Source: Acidobacteriota bacterium | Lineage (GTDB): Bacteria; Acidobacteriota; Terriglobia; Terriglobales; SCQP01 | Length of the DNA stretch: 64,000 nucleotides | Direction of reading: 5' to 3' | Assembly (NCBI GenBank): GCA_004299485.1 | Contig: SCQP01000008.1 | Location: 1-64,000 of the forward strand | Part shown: piece after piece, positions 29,483-38,400 of the stretch | Numbering within the stretch: position 1 is the stretch's first letter | Layout of the letters: the number at the start of each line of letters is the position of its first letter | Notes under the pieces: model-generated | Databases searched by the model: none | The model's input: only the letters and a program-made list of their open reading frames with translations | Told to the model about the DNA's origin: nothing | Translations under genes and position numbers: made by a program

Positions 29483-32400
29483 ATGCGGATCTTAAAATCG
29501 GGTTTTGTTCTGCTTATGGCGGTTGGCCTGATGGGTCTGGGGCAGCGGCTGTGGGCACAAGCGAGCACGACGGGCAGCATTTCTGGAATGATTACCGACC
29601 CCAGCGGCGCTGCCGTACCGAATGCCGCCGTGGTGGCGATCAATAGCGGCACAGGAGCGGCGCATATGGCCAGGACCGATGCGCACGGGAATTATGTGCT
29701 GCCCCTGCTGGCGCCGGCCACGTATACGTTGACGGTTAACGCCACCGGCTTCGCAAAAGCGCAGCGCAGTGTGCTGGTGGAGTTGGGACAGGTGTCCTCA
29801 GGGGCGTTGAAGCTGGCGCTGGCGGGAAGCACGCAAACGGTCGAAGTGGGCGCAGCGCCGCCGCTGTTGCAAACCCAGAATGGCAACGTGGCCAGCACGA
29901 TCAGCGAAAAGCAGGTGCGCGAGCTGCCGATACCGGGCGGCGATATTTATGACCTGGCGCAACTGCAGCCGGGGGCGGTGAATACCGGCAGCTTTTTCCC
30001 GTCGGTAGACGGGATGCCGACCAGCTCGAACATGTACACGCTGGACGGCATGGAAGACATCGACCCGTACAACAACAACACCAACGGCGGCGCGACCAAC
30101 CTGCTGCTGGGCATTAACGACGTGCAGGAAGTGACCACGGTGAGCAACGGCTACAGCGCCAAGTACGGAACGCTGGCGGGCTCAAACGTGAGCATGGTGA
30201 CGAAGTCGGGAACCAACAATTTTCACGGCAACCTGATTTTTGACTGGGCCGGAGAAAACCTGATGGCCAACGATTTCTTCAACAATGCGAGCGGCACGCC
30301 CCGGCCGACGTCGATGGCGAAACAGTGGGTGGGCAGCGTCGGCGGGCCCATCCTGCACAACAAGCTGTTTTTCTTTGTGGACGATGAAGGCCTGGCGGTG
30401 GTGCTGCCCTCGAGTCAGTTGGCGACGATTCCCAGCCAGCCGTATGAGGCCGCGACGCTGGCGAATCTGACAGCGAATCATCCGGCCTCGGTGCCCTTCT
30501 ACCAGTCGATTTTCAAGTTGTACAACGGGGCGGCGGGGGCGAGCCGGGCGACGGCGGTACCGGGCGGCGGCTGTAGCAGCGACTTTACGATGCCGGCACC
30601 GTTCGCGGGGGCGCCGTGCGCGATGCAGTTTTATTCGAACGCCAGCAATTTCGCCTGGGAAAACGTGACGGTGGCGAAAGTGGACTGGAACATCGATCCC
30701 TCCGATCACGCCGATGTGCACTGGCTGCTGGACCGGGGCGTGCAGTCCTCCGGCATTGATCCCATCAATCCGGTGTTCAACCAGGTCAGCAATCAGCCCG
30801 AATTTCAGGCGCAGGCGAACTGGGAGCACACCTTCGGTGGCTCGGCGGTGAACTCACTGCTGCTGGCGGCGCAGCACTATAACGCTGCGTTCGGACCGCC
30901 CAATCTGGCGTCAGCGCTGCAAACCTTTCCCGGTCAGCTCGATTTTGGCGACGGCAGCATCACCACGCTGGGGGGCTTTGACGGCAGCGCGAACGTCGGC
31001 CGGGCGGTGACGCGCATCCAGATTTCCGACGATTTCGTCAAGACCATCGGCGCGCATTCCTTCGACGTCGGCTTCACGGGTTCGAAATACCTGTCCAACA
31101 CCCTGATCGGCAACAACAAGAACGGCGACTGGGTGACGAGCGACATGGATTCGTTCTACAACGGCGGATTGGACACGGCGACGGGTTCCAACACCCAGTA
31201 CGCCAAAGGCTATCCGGCGTTTAGAATGGCGCCGCTGGAGATGATGCGCATCGGCGGCTACGCGGATGACAACTGGCACGTGACGCCCAGGTTCATGCTG
31301 ACCCTGGGACTGCGGATGGATCACCCCACCAGCCCGTCCTGCAGGCAGAACTGCTTTGCCAGCCCGGGCGACTTCCTGGCGATGAACCACGACGCGACGC
31401 AGCCGTATAATGCGGCGATTAAAACCGGCCTGAACAATGCCATCGGCAATATCGGGGCGATTGAGTGGCAACCGCGCATTGGCTTTGCCTGGCAGCCGTG
31501 GGGTGCCAGCGCGGGCACGGTGGTGCGCGGGGGATTTGGGCTGTTTGCCGACAACTTCCCCATCGACATCGCCAGCGGGTTTCTGGGCAATCTGCCGCTG
31601 AATCCGCTGTTCACGCCCTCCAACGGATTGATTTCGCCGGCGGAGGGCAACAATGCGCTCTCGGTGCAGGCGGCGAAGGCGCAAGCGGCGCTGCAATCAG
31701 GCTTTTCCAACGGTGCGACGCTGGCGCAGTTGCAGGCGGCAGTGCCCGGCTTTCAACCGCCCACGCTGACGACCGCGGCCAGCCCGCTGCAGAACCCCAG
31801 CTACGAGAAGTGGAGCCTGCAAGTGCAGCGGCAATTGTGGACTAACGCGGCGCTCACGGTGGGATATGAGGGCAACAAAGGCGATCATGAGCTGATGCAG
31901 AACCCGGCACTGAACACCTACAGCAAAACCGCCTACGCCGGCTTGCCGGGCGCGGCGCCCGATGCCCGCTTTGGCAAGGTGCTGGAATACCAGAGCAATG
32001 GTTCGTCCAACTACAACGGCATGACGGGCACGTTCCGCGATAACTTCACGAGCGGCGTGCTGATGCTGAACTACACCTGGGGGCATAGCATGGACCAGGG
32101 ATTTGGTTCGGGGCAGATCCGGATGGTCGAACTGCCGGACAACCTGCAGGCGCTGTACGGCAATTCGGATGACGACATTCCGAATTCCTTCAGCGGCAAC
32201 TACGTCTGGAACGTACCCTTCCAGAAATGGTTGGGCGGAAGCTCGACGCTGGCGGGCGGATGGCAGGTAACGGGCACCTTCATGGCGCGCTCGGGTCTGC
32301 CGTACTCGGTGCTCGACACCCACACGCGCTCGGTGCTGAGCCGGACGAACTATGACGGCCGGGACGTGCTGGCGAATTTCCTCGGGGGTGCGGTTCCGGG

Positions 32401-32752
32401 TTGTTCGAGCCCGGATCAGTCCTGTCTGGTCGCCAGCGAGTTCAGCCGGGCGAGCAGCGCCTTCGGCAACCAGGGGCGCAATATGTTCCGGGGGCCGGGC
32501 TTCTGGTCCACCGACCTGTCGGTGCAGAAGGGCTTTGCGGTGCCGGGCTGGGAATCGGCGCAACTGGCACTGCGGGCCAATGCCTACAACCTGTTCAATC
32601 ACGTCAACTTCGCCCGGCCCGTGGCTTCGCTCGGCAACCCGCTTTTCGGGCAGATTACGGGCACGACCTATAACGCGTCGTCGATATTGGGCGGCAATGG
32701 GGGCGATGCATCCGTGCGCATGATCCAGCTCCAGATCGGACTGACCTGGTAG
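29483..32752 (+). CDS. Oar-like TonB-dependent receptor with carboxypeptidase-regulatory N-terminal domain
   Basis: 1,089 residues from the ATG at 29483 (GGAGG at 29472-29476); upstream in-frame starts lack a ribosome site. A signal peptide ends near WAQ. Residues ~28-110 are a CarboxypepD_reg-like beta-sandwich (GSISGMITDPSGAAVPNA ... GNYVLPLLAPATYTLTV). A plug domain follows (STISEKQVRELPIPGGDIYD), then a large outer-membrane barrel ending in QLQIGLTW, the expected aromatic terminus. Such receptors are very numerous in Acidobacteriota and are thought to import oligosaccharides or peptides. The ligand is not predictable here. The CocE-like hydrolase gene follows 77 bp downstream on the same strand, so a receptor-hydrolase pair acting on one substrate is plausible. 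Confidence 0.9.
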   Translation: MRILKSGFVLLMAVGLMGLGQRLWAQASTTGSISGMITDPSGAAVPNAAVVAINSGTGAAHMARTDAHGNYVLPLLAPATYTLTVNATGFAKAQRSVLVELGQVSSGALKLALAGSTQTVEVGAAPPLLQTQNGNVASTISEKQVRELPIPGGDIYDLAQLQPGAVNTGSFFPSVDGMPTSSNMYTLDGMEDIDPYNNNTNGGATNLLLGINDVQEVTTVSNGYSAKYGTLAGSNVSMVTKSGTNNFHGNLIFDWAGENLMANDFFNNASGTPRPTSMAKQWVGSVGGPILHNKLFFFVDDEGLAVVLPSSQLATIPSQPYEAATLANLTANHPASVPFYQSIFKLYNGAAGASRATAVPGGGCSSDFTMPAPFAGAPCAMQFYSNASNFAWENVTVAKVDWNIDPSDHADVHWLLDRGVQSSGIDPINPVFNQVSNQPEFQAQANWEHTFGGSAVNSLLLAAQHYNAAFGPPNLASALQTFPGQLDFGDGSITTLGGFDGSANVGRAVTRIQISDDFVKTIGAHSFDVGFTGSKYLSNTLIGNNKNGDWVTSDMDSFYNGGLDTATGSNTQYAKGYPAFRMAPLEMMRIGGYADDNWHVTPRFMLTLGLRMDHPTSPSCRQNCFASPGDFLAMNHDATQPYNAAIKTGLNNAIGNIGAIEWQPRIGFAWQPWGASAGTVVRGGFGLFADNFPIDIASGFLGNLPLNPLFTPSNGLISPAEGNNALSVQAAKAQAALQSGFSNGATLAQLQAAVPGFQPPTLTTAASPLQNPSYEKWSLQVQRQLWTNAALTVGYEGNKGDHELMQNPALNTYSKTAYAGLPGAAPDARFGKVLEYQSNGSSNYNGMTGTFRDNFTSGVLMLNYTWGHSMDQGFGSGQIRMVELPDNLQALYGNSDDDIPNSFSGNYVWNVPFQKWLGGSSTLAGGWQVTGTFMARSGLPYSVLDTHTRSVLSRTNYDGRDVLANFLGGAVPGCSSPDQSCLVASEFSRASSAFGNQGRNMFRGPGFWSTDLSVQKGFAVPGWESAQLALRANAYNLFNHVNFARPVASLGNPLFGQITGTTYNASSILGGNGGDASVRMIQLQIGLTW

Positions 32753-32782
32753 GCGGCTCGCGCCGATGGTGAACACTGGCCA

Positions 32783-32807
32783 GGGGCATTCCTAATACGG
32801 ATGCCCC
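32783..32807 (+). other. stem-loop between receptor and hydrolase genes
   Basis: GGGGCAT (32783-32789) pairs with ATGCCCC (32801-32807) across an 11-nt loop. No U-run follows, so it is not a good intrinsic terminator. It could stabilise or attenuate a bicistronic transcript. Confidence 0.4.
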
Positions 32808-32829
32808 GCTTATTAAGGGGAGAAAAGCG

Positions 32830-34839
32830 ATGAGAACGAAGCGATGGGTGCGGCGCGTGGCGTTGAGCGCGGCCGGGATGGTGGGTGCGGCGTTGCTGGT
32901 CACGAGCGCGGGAGCGCAGTTTCCCACCGCGATCGAGCGGCTGCGGGCGCAGCGCGAAGCGGTCGAGAAGCAGCTCGAAAAAGTGGCCATCATTGACCGG
33001 CGCGTGATGATCCGCATGCGCGACGGCAAGGAAGTGATGGCCGACATTTACCGGCCGAAAACACAGGCCAAGGCCCCGATCATCTTCGTGCGGACGCCGT
33101 ACAACTTCAATTTCTGGGACGTGCGCAACGGCACCTACGCCGACATGAGCCGCCAGCTCTACGCGGTCGAGCACGGCTACGCGTATGTCGAGATCGAGGA
33201 GCGCGGGCACTTTTTCTCGCAGGGCAACTACGACATCCTGGGGCCGCCGCTGTCGGATTCGGCCGATGAAGTGAATTGGATGACGACGCAGCCCTGGTCG
33301 AACGGCAAGCTGGGAACGACCGGCTGCTCCTCCACGGCGGAATGGCAATCGGCGGCGGTAGCGCAGGACATTCCCGGCTGGACGACCTTCAACGTGCAGG
33401 GCTTTGGGGCCGGCGTGGGGCGCGTAGGCCCGTACTACGAGCAAGGCAACTGGTATCGCGGCGGCGCGGTGCAGATGCTGTTCATTGACTGGCTCTACGG
33501 CGAACAGAACCAGGTGCGGCCCGCGTTTCCGCCCAACACCCCCCAGGCGGACCTGATCCGCGCCTCCAAAATGTTCGACCTGGCGCCGCAAATGCCGCCG
33601 GTGGACTGGTCGCAGGCGCTGTGGTATTTGCCCGAAGAGGACATTATTAAGCACGTGGATGGACCGCCGGGCATCTTCGGCAGCCACGTCGGCGGCATCG
33701 CCACCGGCGGCGACATGATCGCCCGCACGCCCAACTCGCCGCAGTGGACCAAAGGCGGGCTGTGGAACGACAGCATGACGATCCGCAAGCCCGGACTGTG
33801 GTTCATGAGCTGGTTTGACGTCTCGGTCTCGCCCAACCTGGCCGAGTACAACTTTGTGCGGCGCACCGCGCCCGCGCCGGTCAATGACGAGCAGTACGCC
33901 ATCATTGCGCCGGTGTTGCATTGCGCCTACACCCGCGCCACGCAGAACACCATGATCGGCGACCTGAGCGTGGGCGACGCGCGGCTCGACTATAACGACA
34001 TTATCTACCAGTGGTTCGACCATTTCCTCAAAGACCAGCACGACGGCGCGCTGCAGCGCCCGCGGGTGCTGTATTACCTGATGGGGAAGAACGTTTGGAA
34101 GCAATCGCCGTCGTGGCCGCCCCCGGGCGTAAGCACCCAGACGTTGTACTTCAGCAGCGGTGGCCACGCCAACACCCTGCACGGCGACGGCGCGCTGACG
34201 CCGGCACCGCAAGCCAGCGACCACCCCGACGGTTACCTCTATGACCCGGCGCATCCGGTGCTGACCTTCGGCGGCGGCGGCTGCTGCGAGGGCAATGCGG
34301 TGAAGTTCGGCTCGTACGACCAGGACGAGCATGAGATGCGCAATGACATTCTGGTATACAACTCCCAGCCCTTCACCACCGGAACCGAAGTCAGCGGGCC
34401 GATCACGGTGACGCTGTATGTGTCCTCGAGCGCGAAAGATACCGACTTCACCTTCAAGGTCATGGATGTGTACCCGGATGGCCGCGCCTTCAACATCACC
34501 GAAAACATCCAGCGCATGCGCTGGCGCGACGGCTACAACCACGCGCCGGTGTGGATGCAGCCGGGACGCGTCTATAAGGTTACCTTCCAGCCCATCGACA
34601 CCAGCTATTACTTCTTCCCCGGCCACCGGTTGCGAATTGCGCTCTCCAGCAGCAACTTTCCGCGCTTTGACCGCAACCTGAACACCGGCGGCAACAACTA
34701 TGACGAAGCCCGGGGCGTGATTGCGCACAACGCCATCCATCACGACGCCGAATACCCCTCCAGCGTCACGCTCACGGTGCTGCCCGCGCGGGCAGCACGG
34801 CCAACGCTCGCCTTCGGCGGCAGCTTGAAGGAGCCCTGA
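32830..34839 (+). CDS. CocE/NonD family hydrolase (X-Pro dipeptidyl-peptidase S15-like)
   Basis: 669 residues with a signal peptide ([20 protein letters not shown] ... AGAQ) and GGGGAG before the ATG. Residues ~55-330 form an S15-type alpha/beta-hydrolase core ([26 protein letters not shown] with a candidate nucleophile Ser167 in G-C-S). The C-terminal ~200 residues match the jelly-roll domain of the X-Pro/cocaine-esterase family ([38 protein letters not shown]). The usual nucleophile context is G-x-S-Y-x-G, and the usual segment before it is D-x-R-G-x-G-x-S. Here they read GCSSTA and [12 protein letters not shown], so this is a divergent member. The last residues (GSLKEP) and the stop codon come from a 105-bp dispersed repeat. 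Likely a periplasmic esterase or peptidase. Confidence 0.85.
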   Translation: MRTKRWVRRVALSAAGMVGAALLVTSAGAQFPTAIERLRAQREAVEKQLEKVAIIDRRVMIRMRDGKEVMADIYRPKTQAKAPIIFVRTPYNFNFWDVRNGTYADMSRQLYAVEHGYAYVEIEERGHFFSQGNYDILGPPLSDSADEVNWMTTQPWSNGKLGTTGCSSTAEWQSAAVAQDIPGWTTFNVQGFGAGVGRVGPYYEQGNWYRGGAVQMLFIDWLYGEQNQVRPAFPPNTPQADLIRASKMFDLAPQMPPVDWSQALWYLPEEDIIKHVDGPPGIFGSHVGGIATGGDMIARTPNSPQWTKGGLWNDSMTIRKPGLWFMSWFDVSVSPNLAEYNFVRRTAPAPVNDEQYAIIAPVLHCAYTRATQNTMIGDLSVGDARLDYNDIIYQWFDHFLKDQHDGALQRPRVLYYLMGKNVWKQSPSWPPPGVSTQTLYFSSGGHANTLHGDGALTPAPQASDHPDGYLYDPAHPVLTFGGGGCCEGNAVKFGSYDQDEHEMRNDILVYNSQPFTTGTEVSGPITVTLYVSSSAKDTDFTFKVMDVYPDGRAFNITENIQRMRWRDGYNHAPVWMQPGRVYKVTFQPIDTSYYFFPGHRLRIALSSSNFPRFDRNLNTGGNNYDEARGVIAHNAIHHDAEYPSSVTLTVLPARAARPTLAFGGSLKEP

Positions 34840-34924
34840 GCGCCAGCGGACGGACCCTGCCGAGAATCGAAGCCCGCACTCCAAGCGACCAACGGGAGCG
34901 ACCAGGGCAAATAGTGGCGAGCCA
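34820..34924. repeat. 105-bp dispersed repeat, copy 1
   Basis: Starts GCAGCTTGAAGGAGCCCTGA and ends with GGCAAATAGTGGCGAGCC plus one base. It overlaps the 3' end of the CocE-like gene and supplies its stop codon (34837-34839). It differs from copy 3 at about six positions. It lacks terminal inverted repeats. Confidence 0.88.
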
Positions 34925-34955
34925 CCGGCCGTAGTCGCAGAATGCAGGTGAGGGA

Positions 34956-35031
<76 letters not shown>

Positions 35032-35116
35032 CCTTGGGTTGGTGCTGTCGAACAACATCCGCTCCAGCCGGTCCAAAACCGTCGGTGGCGGTTTCAGTGG
35101 CTCTTGCGGCCGGCTC

Positions 35117-35242
35117 CGGACCCGCCTGCCGCTCCACGGCCTGCAACCGGTGCTGCGGCGCGAGGTGGGCATAACGGCACGTCATGGCAACGGTCCGATA
35201 ACCTATTAATTCTTGCACAGTTCGGATATCCACACCAGCCAT
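35117..35242 (-). pseudogene. tyrosine recombinase (phage integrase), decayed C-terminal remnant
   Basis: About 42 codons encode MAGVDIRTVQELIGYRTVA followed by MTCRYAHLAPQHRLQAVER. This matches the last segment of XerC/phage-type integrases, where the consensus is ...ELLGHKT..MT.RYAHLAPEH...AVE. The tyrosine nucleophile (RYAHL) is kept, but the conserved box III His (LGH) is Tyr. Everything N-terminal, including the catalytic Arg and HxxR, is missing, replaced upstream by the 105-bp repeat. The frame runs on downstream without a natural end toward the tRNA gene. It is a scar of an old tRNA-targeting element, not a working enzyme. Confidence 0.75.
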
Positions 35243-35271
35243 ACGCGGGGGCCGCACGTTGGCACCTGGCG

Positions 35272-35376
35272 GCAGCTTGGAGGAGCCCTGAGCGCCAGCG
35301 GGTGGACGCTGCCGGGAACCGAAGCCCGGACCCCAGGCGACCAACGGGAGCGACCCGGGCAAAAAGTGGCAAGCCA
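35272..35376. repeat. 105-bp dispersed repeat, copy 2
   Basis: Same length and orientation as copy 1, starting GCAGCTTGGAGGAGCCCTGA. It is the most divergent copy, for example ACCCGGGCAAAAAGTGG where copy 1 has ACCAGGGCAAATAGTGG. With copy 1 it brackets the tRNA-Phe gene and the integrase remnant as direct repeats 452 bp apart. Confidence 0.88.
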
Positions 35377-35409
35377 CTTCTTACCGCGCCGTATCCGCTA
35401 GTTAGCAGA

Positions 35410-35437
35410 TTGCAAAAGCCGCGCGCTTATATATACT
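35410..35437 (+). promoter_or_regulatory. candidate promoter of the 1,682-aa NHL/MBG gene
   Basis: TTGCAA (35410-35415), 16 nt, TATACT (35432-35437). The expected transcription start is near 35444, and the first in-frame GTG is at 35445. Translation would therefore be leaderless, or begin at the GTG at 35463. Confidence 0.45.
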
Positions 35438-35444
35438 TTGCTCT

Positions 35445-38400
35445 GTGTGTCCACATGACAGTGTGAATTGTGTCCGGCGGAGATTGCCGCGACTCAGACG
35501 GGTGGCGCTTGTTGGAATGCTCTTTCCCGTGATCGCGACCGCGGCGCGAGCGCAGACAGCCCAGTTCACCAGCGCGCAGAGCACCATCGGCAGCGGCCTG
35601 AACTCCCCCTTTGACGTGGCGGTCGACGGCAGCGGCAACGTCTATATCGCCGACTCCGGCAATAACCGCGTGCTGAAGGAGACGCTCTCCGGCGGCAGCT
35701 ACACGCAGAGTACGGTGGCCGACGCGAGTACCAATGGTCTAAATTCTCCCACTGGCGTCGCGGCGGACGGCAGCGGCAACGTCTATATCGCCGATAACAA
35801 CAACAACCGCGTGCTGAAGGAGACGCTCTCCGGCGGTACCTACACGCAAAGCATCATCGCCAGCGGTTTGTTCAATCCCATTAGCGTGGCGGTGGACAGC
35901 AGTGGCAACGTCTATATCGTCGACCCCGGCAATAACCGCGTGCTGAAGGAGACGCTCTCCGGCGGCAGCTACACGCAGAGTACGGTGGCCAACGCGAGTA
36001 CCAATGGTCTGAATTCTCCCACTGCCGTGGCGGTGGACGGCAGCGGCAACGTCTATATCGCCGATAACGGCAACAGCCGCGTGCTGAAGGAGACGCTCTC
36101 CGGTGGCGCCTACACGCAAAGCACCGTCGTCAGCGGCGTGGGCCCTCTCGATGGGGTAGCGGTGGACGGCAGCGGCAACGTCTATATCACCGAATACACC
36201 TTGAACGTCGTGCTGAAAGAGACGCTCTCCGGCGGCAGCTACACCCAGAGTACGTTGGCCGACGCGAGCATGAATGGTCTGAACACTCCCGCAGGCATGG
36301 CAGTGGACAACAGCGGCAACGTCTATATCGCCGATGACGGCAACCACCGCGTGCTGAAGCTGCAGTTCGCCGCGGTGGATTTCGGTTCGGCGGCCATCGG
36401 CGCCAATGCCGCAGTCACGTTCGCCTTTACCTTCACAAACTCTACGGCCGCAACCATCGGCACGCCGGTGGTGCTGACCCAGGGCGCGACCGGGCTGGAC
36501 TTTGCCGACGCCGGCACGGGAAGCTGCGACACCAACGGCACCAGCCACAGCTACATCTCCGGCAACACCTGCACGGTAGCCGTGAACTTCAATCCACAGT
36601 ACGCGGGCGCGCGCGACGGCGCGGTGGAGCTGACCAACAGCTCCGGCGCGGTCATCGCCACGGCCTACGTTTATGGCGCGGGAACAGGACCGCAGGTGAC
36701 GTTTGCGCCGGCCGTACAGAGCACAGTGTTCGACAATGCCACAAACGGCCTGAGTCAACCCTACAACCTGGCGGTGGGCGGCAGCGGCAATGTCTATATC
36801 GCCGATGCCGCTAACAACCGCGTGCTGAAAGAGACGCTCTCCGGCGGCCTCTACACCCAGACCACGGTCGCCAGCGGCCTGAACTCTCCCCAGGGTGTAG
36901 CCGTGGACGGCAGCGGCAATGTCTATATCGCCGATACCTTCAACAACCGCGTGCTGAAGGAGACGCTCTCCGGCGGCAGTTATACACAGAGCACGGTGGC
37001 CGACCTGAGTACAAATGGTCTGCAACAGCCCTTTGCCGTAGCGGTGGACGGCAGCGGCAATGTCTATATCTCCGATTCCCTCCGCAACCGCGTGCTGAAA
37101 GGGACGCCCTCCGGCGGCAGCTACACATCGAGCACCGTCGTCAGCGGCCTGGGCATTCTCGCCGGCATAGCGGTGGACGGCAGCGGCGACGTCTATGTCG
37201 CCGATGACACCAACAACGTCGTGCTGAAAGAGACGCCCTCTGGCGGCAGCTACACACAGAGTGTGGTGGCCGACGCGAGTACGAATGGTCTGAACGCTCC
37301 CGAGGGCCTGGCGGTGGACGGCAGCGGCAACAACGTCTATATCGCCGATTACAACAACAACCGCGTGCTGAAGGAGACGCTCTCCGGCAGCAGCTACACC
37401 CAGACCACGGTAGCCGGCAGCCTGAACCAGCCCATTGGCGTGGCAGTGGACGGCAGCGGCAACGTCTATATCGGCGATAGGGGTCTCAGCAAGGTGCTCC
37501 TGGAAGACGTGGCGACACCGCCGTCACTCAGCTTCGCGAGCACCGTCGTGTATTCCGGCAACAGCAGCGACAGCCCGAAAACAGTGACGCTGAGCAACAT
37601 CGGCAATGCCACGCTGAACTTCCCGTTGCCCACCACCGCCGGCGCCTTTAACCCCAGCGTAAGCGCGAACTTTACCTGGGACAGCCGGTCGTCCTGCCAG
37701 CAGACAAACTCCGGCACGGGAACCGCCTACACATTGCAGACCGGCGCGAGCTGCACGGTCGCGATTGATTTTGCTCCGGCGATCGTAGGCAGCAGCATCC
37801 CGGGCAGCGTGACGCTCACCGACAACACGCGCAACAACCTGGGCGTGACGCCACCCGCCAACGCCACGCAGACGATTAGCCTGAGCGGCGCAGCCACCCA
37901 GGCCAGCCAGACCATCACCTTCGCCAACCCCGGCACGCAGACCTACGGCGCCTCGCCCACCCTGGCTGCGACGGCCAGCTCCGGACTGGCGGTGAGCTTC
38001 ACCTCGGCCACGGCCAGCGTCTGTACCGTCACCACCGGCGGCGCGCTGAGCGTGGTCGCCCTCGGCACATGCACCATGGACGCCAACCAGGCGGGCAACA
38101 CGGACTACACCGCAGCGCCCACGGTTTCGCAGTCGTTTACGGTGGCGATGGCGACGCCCTCCGTGACGGCTTGGCCGGCGGCTAGCGCCATCACCTATGG
38201 GCAAACGCTGAGCGCATCCCATCTGACCGGCGGCTCGGTGAGCAACAACGGCAGCATCGTACCCGGCACGTTCGCCCTCGTGACGCCAACGGCCGCGCCC
38301 GGTTCCGGCACCGCCTCCGAGAGCGTGATCTTCACCCCCACCGACACGACCGATTACACAACCGTAACCGGCTCCGTCAACGTCACCGTCAACCCCGCTC

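Noticed and set aside
32783-32807. Hairpin after the TonB-dependent receptor as an intrinsic terminator
   Set aside because: No U-run follows, and the next gene on the same strand starts 22 bp later, so it is kept only as an unassigned stem-loop.
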